A stretch of 64,000 bases of DNA. Source: Siphonodentalium dalli. Taxonomy: Eukaryota; Mollusca; Scaphopoda; Gadilida; Siphonodentaliidae. Within the stretch, counting starts at the first letter, position 1. Every line of letters begins with the position of its first letter. Positions 57,749 to 64,000 of this stretch are shown here, piece after piece. The notes beneath the pieces are model-generated. The model ran no database searches, had not been told where the DNA came from, and saw nothing but the letters and a program-made list of their open reading frames with translations. The DNA lies in contig CP136061.1 of assembly GCA_032622095.1 (NCBI GenBank), positions 84,358,324 through 84,422,323 of the forward strand, given 5' to 3'. The position numbers and the translations under genes are program-made.

Positions 57749-58781
57749 ACATCTATTTTGAAAAAAAAAATGCTTCTTTTTTTTTGTGTGTTGATTTATA
57801 ATAAAGGCAAAAAACATGAGGGGTTAAGGGGAGGACCATTCGGTCCTTCCGAAGATCCCGGGGTTAGCCCCCCCAAATCACATTCCCGCGAATTAGGATT
57901 AAATATTATTGTGACTGCTGCAGACAATGTCTGTAGGGTCACACTGGTACAATAGGGCTAATTAACTGAACAAAGCAGGTGTGATGTACATCGGTAGACC
58001 TAATTAGCTGGTTTGTCATTTACTGCACTCATGGAGTTAAGCCTCATTTAATCCTCATTAGGATATCAATGGATGGTAATCAAATAAACCTCCGTGTTAT
58101 TTTCATTGTGTTGGGTAATGAATCTAACAGAACATGCAAATAATTTATAATTGTTTCTAATGATAGTTTCATAAATATTATGCGTCAGTTTCAATGCATG
58201 TAAGAAAATAAAAAAATATATTTACATAAATAAATACGGTACACAAAAAACATAATATATTCCCAATAAGTTGATGCACAACTTCATGGTGAGACATCAC
58301 CAATTCATGTAAATGTAAAAAGTTTATTGCTTTGCTTCTTTCTATTGTTTCCTCGTCGTGATATGGCTTTCAGTCGTTTCTTGTTTCCATATTATGTAGT
58401 GATGTTTTTTATTCAATCAAATTTGAAATTTCAATTTGATTTATTTCATTATTTATTCCAATGCGATCAAATGATTGGAAACTAACAATTGTAATCAGAT
58501 GTAATCAAAAAGTTATTGATTACATTTACCAAAGTAATTGTAATAGTAATCAATTACATTGAAAAAATGTAATCAGTAATCATAATCATGTAAATCAAAA
58601 GTAATTGTAATAGTATTTGATTACATTGGCATGTAATCGACCCAACCCTGCTCCCTATGGCAGTATGAGAAACTTGGGATTTCCCAGCTACATTTATTCA
58701 TATCATGGAAGTTAAGATATGTTAGCTATTAGCTGATAACCTCATTTCTCAATGTGTTTGAACAATTTTCATAATCTTTTA
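57749..58781. other. Intron sequence with degenerate gtaattgtaatcaattac repeat
   Basis: At 58490-58640 variants of agtaattgtaatcaattaca recur and end in cccaaccctg (58640-58650), which looks like the end of an AT-rich DNA-transposon MITE. No exon recognised in the rest. Confidence 0.5.
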
Positions 58782-59200
58782 TTAAAGGTACTCAATCCGA
58801 TTAAGCACCCCTAAATTACTATTTATTTGGCTTTGGGGATAAAAAATATTTGATTCGAGTCAAGGAACCCACCCTTCAAAGCTCAGGGTGATCAGATATC
58901 GATTTTTGAAGTTTGTTAATTTTTGGAGATGTGGTCCACTTCCACGTGATCAAATGGACAAATTGCGGTTATAAGATGGATAACTCGAAAATCAAGTGGT
59001 TATTATTAATTGTAACCACTTGATTTTAGAGTTATCCATCTTACAACCGCAATTTGTCCGTTTGAACTCGTGGAAGTGGACCACATCTAAAAAAAATTAA
59101 CCAACTTCACAAATCGATATATGAGCTTTGATGGGTGGGTTCCTCGACTCGAATCAAATATTTTTACCCCTGAAGTCATAGAAATAGTAATTTAGGATTT
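58782..59200. mobile_element. GGTACTCAATCCGAT element, fully palindromic copy
   Basis: ttaaaggtactcaatccgat marks the left end. From 58814 to about 59197 the sequence folds back on itself with arms of about 185 bp (gaaaatcaagtggtta / taaccacttgattttaga at the centre near 59010). It is related to 30325-30721 and 61463-61895. Confidence 0.85.
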
Positions 59201-59224
59201 AGTAATTTAGTAATTTGTATTCTT

Positions 59225-59375
59225 TAACAATTTTATAATTTCACCCATACAGAGCCCCAGACAAACATGAGCAGACAACACTCTTCTATATGCTTCTATA
59301 TATGTGTGGGGCTCCCTGCAGGGTAATGGATGTTTTTTCATTTTATGTCCTAAAAATTGTAAGAAACATTTATCC
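59225..59375. repeat. Inverted partner of 63205-63346
   Basis: The stretch from ttataatttcacccatacag through agccccagacaaacatgagc to tttttcattttatgtcctaa is almost identical to the reverse complement of 63205-63346, 4 kb away. Confidence 0.88.
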
Positions 59376-60054
59376 CACATGGTTGTTATTAATAACAAGA
59401 CAGGTTTGCCTTAATGACTACCATTTATTAATCACTAAAGCAACTGGTAGTCGGAAACGTGTTTATGGACCTCCAGCTTTCTTGTCATTGGTGAAGGACC
59501 TTTTTTGGTACCACCCAAGCGCCAACCATGGGGTCATGGCAATGATCACCGATCTAGTCCTGAAAGACACTAAGCATAGCTGTTAGCAAAAAGGGGTGCC
59601 TCCTCCAAAAACGGAAGGAGGAATACTGGGTGGGAGGGTGGGACGCTAAATAATTGTCGACCGAGCTGTATCGAATCTTATCACAAAAGGCTGTTTGCTG
59701 TCCGTATGATTACCCATGTGAACTGACGCCAGACGAAATAGTTCCTCCCTCAATCTCGATTGGCATTGTTCCAATGCCTTAGCATATATACTCGTCCCTT
59801 TAGGACAAACAAAGGCATTATCTCAGTTGACAATTAGTGAAGTGAGGAATAGAAGCTGGTAATTGAGTACCTGATTTCCATATCGCTCCGCATGTACTGT
59901 ACATAGTATACGTGATTGAATATAATTATGCAGTACTGTCATATCTATTTATAGCCATCGCGGTTTTCCATTCCAATATATATACAATGTAGCCACCCGT
60001 GGGATAAATGATATGCGGCCGCTTTGCTCTAGCATCTCAGTTTTATTTTTAAAA
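59376..60054. other. Intron sequence, nothing recognised
   Basis: No repeat family or exon identified by eye in this stretch. Confidence 0.35.
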
Positions 60055-60247
60055 AATGATAAAAAATTGTTAGGCCAATGCATTCTCTTATATATGCGAG
60101 GCGACATATGGTCGACTCACATATATAAGAGAATGCATTGGCACAGGGTATATGGGTTGTTACAAAAATCGGACTTGGCACTCAAAGGGTTAAGAGGCTT
60201 AATATCAAAATAAAAAAAATCCCGACTTACGACTGGATATGATATGG
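60055..60247. mobile_element. piggyBac-like MITE, right half, plus shared flank
   Basis: The gccaatgcattctcttatat palindrome is followed by atcggacttggcactcaaag and TTAA at 60190-60193. A further block aatcccgacttacgactgga (60218-60238) recurs near 63470-63490. Confidence 0.75.
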
Positions 60248-60355
60248 CTTAGACAAACTGTAAGCATTATTGATAATTTCAAGTTATTCAGGATTTTATC
60301 TTATCACAAAGGAACAAAAATTATTCTACCTTCATCCTCTCAATATTAATTTAAG

Positions 60356-60618
60356 CCGAACGAAAGCTGAATGAAATGGAAAAGGAACTCGAAGATTTGA
60401 AAGCTTCTGTTGAAAAGTATGAGAACCTTTATGAGAATGAGAGAAGAAAAAACAAGCAAAAAGAAGAGAATGTAGATTCCAACGAGATTCGTGGAGTGGA
60501 TGACACGCCCAGAGATAACGGGGCAGAGACGAGTCGTCTGAACCGAGAGAAAACGACAGTAGCCACAAATTCTACAGTGAATAGCAATAAAGTTTTTGAA
60601 TTACAATATAGAAATGAG
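60356..60618 (+). CDS. Coiled-coil gene, exon D
   Basis: The acceptor tcaatattaatttaag is modest; the donor GAG/GTAAGT is perfect. One base from exon C plus CC gives Ala, then ERKLNEMEKELEDLKASV, EKYENLYENERRKNKQKE and a polar stretch to VFELQYRNE, ending in phase 0. The first half is strong coiled coil and the second half is a Ser/Thr/Asn-rich linker. Confidence 0.8.
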
Positions 60619-60737
60619 GTAAGTTTATTATAACATGAAGTGAATAGTCTGTATTATCACGAACAATTATCAACAGATTTAAAAGATGTTTGGTATTTTA
60701 GGTAACAAAAAGATCTGAAATGAGTTCACAATCTCGG

Positions 60738-60892
60738 CCCAAGCCTTGAAATAGTGTGTCTGTCATTTGCAGAATGAGGTCCCCAGAGGGTGAATTTAGT
60801 GATGATATGCCGCTTAGCGGGCTAGCATCACTAAATTCACCCTCTGGGGACCTCATTCTGCAAATGACAGACACACTATTTCAAGGCTTGTC
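60738..60892. mobile_element. F1 foldback element, single perfect palindrome
   Basis: The ends caagccttgaaatagtgtgt and acacactatttcaaggcttg and arms of about 70 bp are nearly perfect. It is the cleanest single copy of the family in this window. Confidence 0.92.
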
Positions 60893-61462
60893 TAGGCCGG
60901 TCATTTGATTGTCATTTTTTGGCATTTAGCACCCACAAAAAGTTGTCCAGGGTTTTTTGCAAACAAATTATCAATGGATTTCAAAGAATTTTAGTATGTG
61001 AGTTTACAAAAGGAGTATCTGAAATGAGTTCACAAGCTACATGTAGGCCCGGCTGTAGATTTTTACCAGAGTTACAGCCCTTTGATTGTAATTTTTTGGC
61101 ATTTAGCAGCCAGGAAAAGCTATCCATGGTTTATTTCAAGAAGTGTCTGAAATGAGTTCACAAACTTGGCCCAGCGATACATTTTTACCAGAGTTACTGC
61201 CCTTTGATTGTCATTTTTGGTGGTGCAATTTAAATATGCCCGAACTAAATCAAATATAATACCAATATTAAGTTATTTAAATTATTGTTTAGCATATTTT
61301 GAAAATACCCATCCTCAACTTTGCCCACCTAGCCAGGGGATATACCACTGTTGTGACTTTGTATTGAAAGGGTTTAGAGCCCTAGATATGGTTGTCTGTT
61401 GAACTTATTATCTGAATATTTCCTAAGGTAACTACTCATCAACAAGTATTTATTACATAATG
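60893..61462. other. Intron sequence with an imperfect direct repeat
   Basis: A block of about 150 bp (tttggcatttagcacccaca, gaaatgagttcacaa, ttttaccagagttac, ccctttgattgt) recurs two to three times between 60690 and 61220. No exon recognised. Confidence 0.6.
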
Positions 61463-61895
61463 GTTAAAGATGCATAATCTGAATTAACACCCCCAAATTA
61501 CTTTCTATGGCTTCGGGGTTAAAAAATATTTAATTCAAGTCGAGGAACCCACCCATCTAATCTCAAAGTGATCAGATATCAATTTTTGATATTTGTTAGT
61601 TCCCGAGACATGTAATTTTTTTGCGGCCTGGCAAATAATTGTCAAGCCGATGGTCTCAAACCAAATTGCGGATGAAGATGGATAACTCTAAAATCAAGTG
61701 GCTTTGGGTGTTAGATATTTGACAATCCGGCAAAATTTCATTGAACAAAATGTTGATAAATAACATGTACTATAGTTGACTGTGGTTAGCATTATTTTTG
61801 GCAATTAATCGATTCTGATTACTGAAGCGGCATTTTTAAAAATGTTGTCGGAATCTGATGATATGGGGCCATCAAATCGGATTGAGTACCTTTAA
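61463..61895. mobile_element. GGTACTCAATCCGAT element, copy with diverged left end
   Basis: The left end ttaaagatgcataatctgaa and right end aaatcggattgagtacctttaa are inverted with mismatches. The interior gataactctaaaatcaagtg and ggcaattaatcgattctgat matches 28968-29195 and 30405-30440. Confidence 0.75.
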
Positions 61896-62045
61896 AGATG
61901 GTCTGCCAATCCAATAACAATTGTTATATAGTTTCCTGGTATAACATAATAAATATGAATCAAAGAAGACCCCTGGGGTGTCCAGAAACGCTTCTATCTA
62001 TTAATATTGATTTTATTTCAAAATTTCTCATATAAAATATACAAT
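61896..62045. repeat. T1 element, truncated copy
   Basis: agatggtctgccaatccaat, then tttcctggtataacataata and cttctatctattaatattga match one terminal part of the T1 element. It directly follows the element at 61463-61895. Confidence 0.7.
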
Positions 62046-62498
62046 CAAATTGGGATGAAATATTTTATGGCCTGAGGAGCTTAGCAAGTGGAAGAACTCT
62101 GCAACGAAAACTAACTAGTTGTAACTTGCGTGGGGTAATTGGGGAAACAGTGTTTCCGAAACACATATGACTAAATTCAATAAGGCTATGATTGTACGTG
62201 ACATGATCAAACCATTGGTTGCAAGCTATATTCACGATCTTTATTTTGTGTTCTACTTTCAGAAACTTGTTGGTACGTTTTAGTGTTGATTGTTATTCAG
62301 TTAACCTGAATATGTTATCAAGGTTTCACATCGGACACAGTGTTCACAATGGCCCAAAAGTTTCTTGAACCACCACCTTAGCCACTTGTGAATTTTTTGG
62401 AGCCATTTTTCATTTACTTGAGCCACATTTTATCAACTCATATTGTTTGGAGCCACTTTGATTTAAACATATTCGAAGAACAACACAAGCTAATTAAT

Positions 62499-62705
62499 TC
62501 AAACATTGAAAATTTTGCGAGATTTTACATCTGCCCATTTATTAAATGCTTTACCAAAATTAAAGTCTAACATTGGAGGTCCTTCAATTGCAATTTTCAT
62601 TAATAAGTTTAAATGTGGAACAGAAAGTCTGTTTCGCCGTTTATCTTTGGTTAAATGTTGACCCGAGAAGACCCTCTCACAGCATTCCACAGTCGACACG
62701 GGTAC
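62499..62705 (-). pseudogene. C-terminal fragment of a hAT-like transposase
   Basis: The minus-strand frame reads STVECCERVFSGQHLTKDKR, RNRLSVPHLNLLMKIAIEG, PPMLDFNFGKAFNKW and stops. This resembles the hAT C-terminal dimerisation region, where (S)xVxxERxFS is followed by a LxxLMRIxxEGP step, as also in ZNF862-like proteins. The usual single Cys before ER is doubled (ECCER). No catalytic part is present. gagccac motifs flank it on both sides. Confidence 0.7.
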
Positions 62706-63090
62706 ACAATATAGTGTTTATGCAAAGTCTGATGTACATGTAGGATACTTATGTGTTCTGTGTTCTTTCTTTGTTTCACTAATGTTTGGCGATGGGTGAA
62801 AGCAATACAATGAATGTGTGTTTTATCGAGTAGAAATAGAGAAACCCATTCACTCTACGCGATACAATTACAACCAGCCACTGTGGGATAAGCCGAGAAT
62901 CAATTAGCAAGTGCTTAATCTGTCTGACGGCAATTAAGAACCAAACACCCTAATTCTTTGAGCCACTTTCTTTAGCCACTAGCACATTTTGTTGAGCCAC
63001 TTTTGTTTTTCTTTCGCAATTTGCGAAATTTTCTCACAGCAGCGTGAACACTGATTGGACAAAGTGTTTAGTGTGTTCTTTTTTGATTTT
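62706..63090. other. Intron sequence, gagccacttt motifs
   Basis: gagccactttctttagccac and gagccacttttgt near 62957-63005 echo gagccattttt, gagccacatttt and gagccactttg at 62400-62460. They may be the edges of the old hAT-like copy. Confidence 0.45.
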
Positions 63091-63501
63091 TTTACCCTGT
63101 GCCAATGCATTCTCTTATATATGCGAGTCGACCATAGGTCGCCTCGCATATATAAGAGAATGCATTGGCCTAACAATTTTTTATCATTGTTTTAAAACAA
63201 ATGTTTCTTAAAATTTTTAGGACATAAAATAAAAAACTTCCATTACCCTGCAGGGAGCCCCACACATATATAGAAGCATATAGAAGAGTGTTGTCTGCTC
63301 ATGTTTGTCTGGGGCTCTGTATGGGTGAAATTATAAAATTGTTTAAAGAATACAAGAAAAAATTATTAAAATTGTAAAAAATTGTTAGGCCAATGCATTC
63401 TCTTATATATGCGAGGCGACCTATGGTCGACTCGCATATATAAGAGAATGCATTGGCACAGGGTAAAACAAATCCCGACTTACGACTGGATTTGATATGG
63501 T
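63091..63501. mobile_element. piggyBac-like MITE pair enclosing an inverted-repeat segment
   Basis: Two gccaatgcattctcttatat palindromes (63100-63175 and 63390-63465) flank the segment 63205-63346, whose inverted twin is at 59225-59375. aatcccgacttacgactgga follows at 63471, as at 60218. Confidence 0.75.
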
Positions 63502-63612
63502 GTAATATTTCTGTTATATAGTTATATATATTCAATGTTACTGATTGGTCCCACCTCGCATGGTACCATGCTATACCAGACTGCAGACACTGTAACTTAT
63601 AGTGTATTTCAG

Positions 63613-63726
63613 TTACTGATGACTGAGAAAGACAATCTACAGAGAGAAATAACACGACTAAATAAAGAGAATGCCGATCTGATGAGAAGAGTGAAGGAAC
63701 AGTCAGCGGACAGGGACACGTTACTG
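63613..63726 (+). CDS. Coiled-coil gene, exon E
   Basis: The acceptor acttatagtgtatttcag and donor CTG/GTACGC bound 114 bases. In phase 0 it reads LLMTEKDNLQREITRLNK, ENADLMRRVKEQSADRDT, LL. This is a continuous coiled coil and joins exon D without frame change. The gene continues past the window. Confidence 0.8.
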
Positions 63727-64000
63727 GTACGCCTCTCCACTCTATCTTATTCAAGCCTGAAGTTAATCGGGTGGCCATACACCCTCCACTCGTACAGGCC
63801 ATTATCTTCACACTTAAATATAAATGTCACTTTCAAGTCTGAAGTTAATCAAGTGGTCATGCATACACCCTACACTCGTACATACTATTACCGTGTCACT
63901 GAAATACAAATATAACATTCAAGTCTGGAGTTAATCGAGTGGCCAAACACCCTCCACATGTGCATTTCAGTATCTTCACACTGAAATATAAATGTCACAT
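63727..64000. repeat. Imperfect tandem repeat, ~67-bp units
   Basis: Three units share caagcctgaagttaatcggg, tggccatacaccctccactc and cttcacacttaaatataaat, near 63753, 63834 and 63919. They lie in the intron after exon E and run to the window end. Confidence 0.75.

Noticed and set aside
63299-63811. 170-codon minus-strand frame
   Set aside because: It lies across a MITE and antisense to exon E, and shares its middle peptide with other MITE copies.

Overview
This window looks like repeat-rich, AT-rich nuclear DNA from an invertebrate animal. The reasons are short GT-AG introns, a type II membrane fucosyltransferase, a Jockey-like non-LTR retrotransposon, and many MITE, foldback and satellite families. 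A mollusc or another lophotrochozoan is my best guess, from the style of the SINE and of the ~165-bp satellite; this is inference only. There are no operons, bacterial promoters or CRISPR arrays, and I recognise no rRNA or functional tRNA gene.

Host genes are sparse. (1) On the minus strand at 5029-6053 is a two-exon alpha-1,2-fucosyltransferase-like gene (GT11). Its last codons and stop codon form the first unit of an 18-copy, 52-bp minisatellite lying just downstream. (2) On the plus strand from about 42.9 kb to past 63.7 kb, five phase-compatible exons (42875-43030, 47821-47879, 56132-56343, 60356-60618, 63613-63726) appear to encode part of an unidentified coiled-coil protein. Its introns are filled with transposons and satellites. 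(3) A tentative two-exon minus-strand gene lies near 25.8-26.2 kb.

Mobile elements fill most of the rest. The most unusual is a complete 5.77-kb LTR element (16101-21867, TSD ATAT). It has no pol genes and instead carries one giant Gln/Pro-rich reading frame with a Gag-capsid-like segment, broken by a single extra A in a 48-bp repeat. Others are a degenerate Jockey-like retrotransposon (about 31.4-38.1 kb) interrupted by a 1.24-kb hAT-type element with an 8-bp TSD; two further copies of its 5' reading frame (27.9-28.6 kb minus, 57.0-57.7 kb plus); a ~3.2-kb element with ~270-bp inverted ends (7.5-10.75 kb); a tRNA-derived SINE split by a second hAT-type MITE (TSD TATACAGG); piggyBac-like MITEs with TTAA ends; and a foldback family with a GAGGTCCCCAGAGGGTGAAT core.

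Tandem arrays are prominent: the 52-bp array beside the fucosyltransferase, a 28-copy ACCGGT minisatellite (24.0-25.1 kb), a 20-bp and a 41-bp array (47.5-48.6 kb), and a ~165-bp satellite (51.8-55.9 kb). The last has a six-monomer, 978-bp higher-order repeat and sits between inverted ends like a transposon. A recurring theme is minisatellites that begin at exon ends or inside a reading frame.
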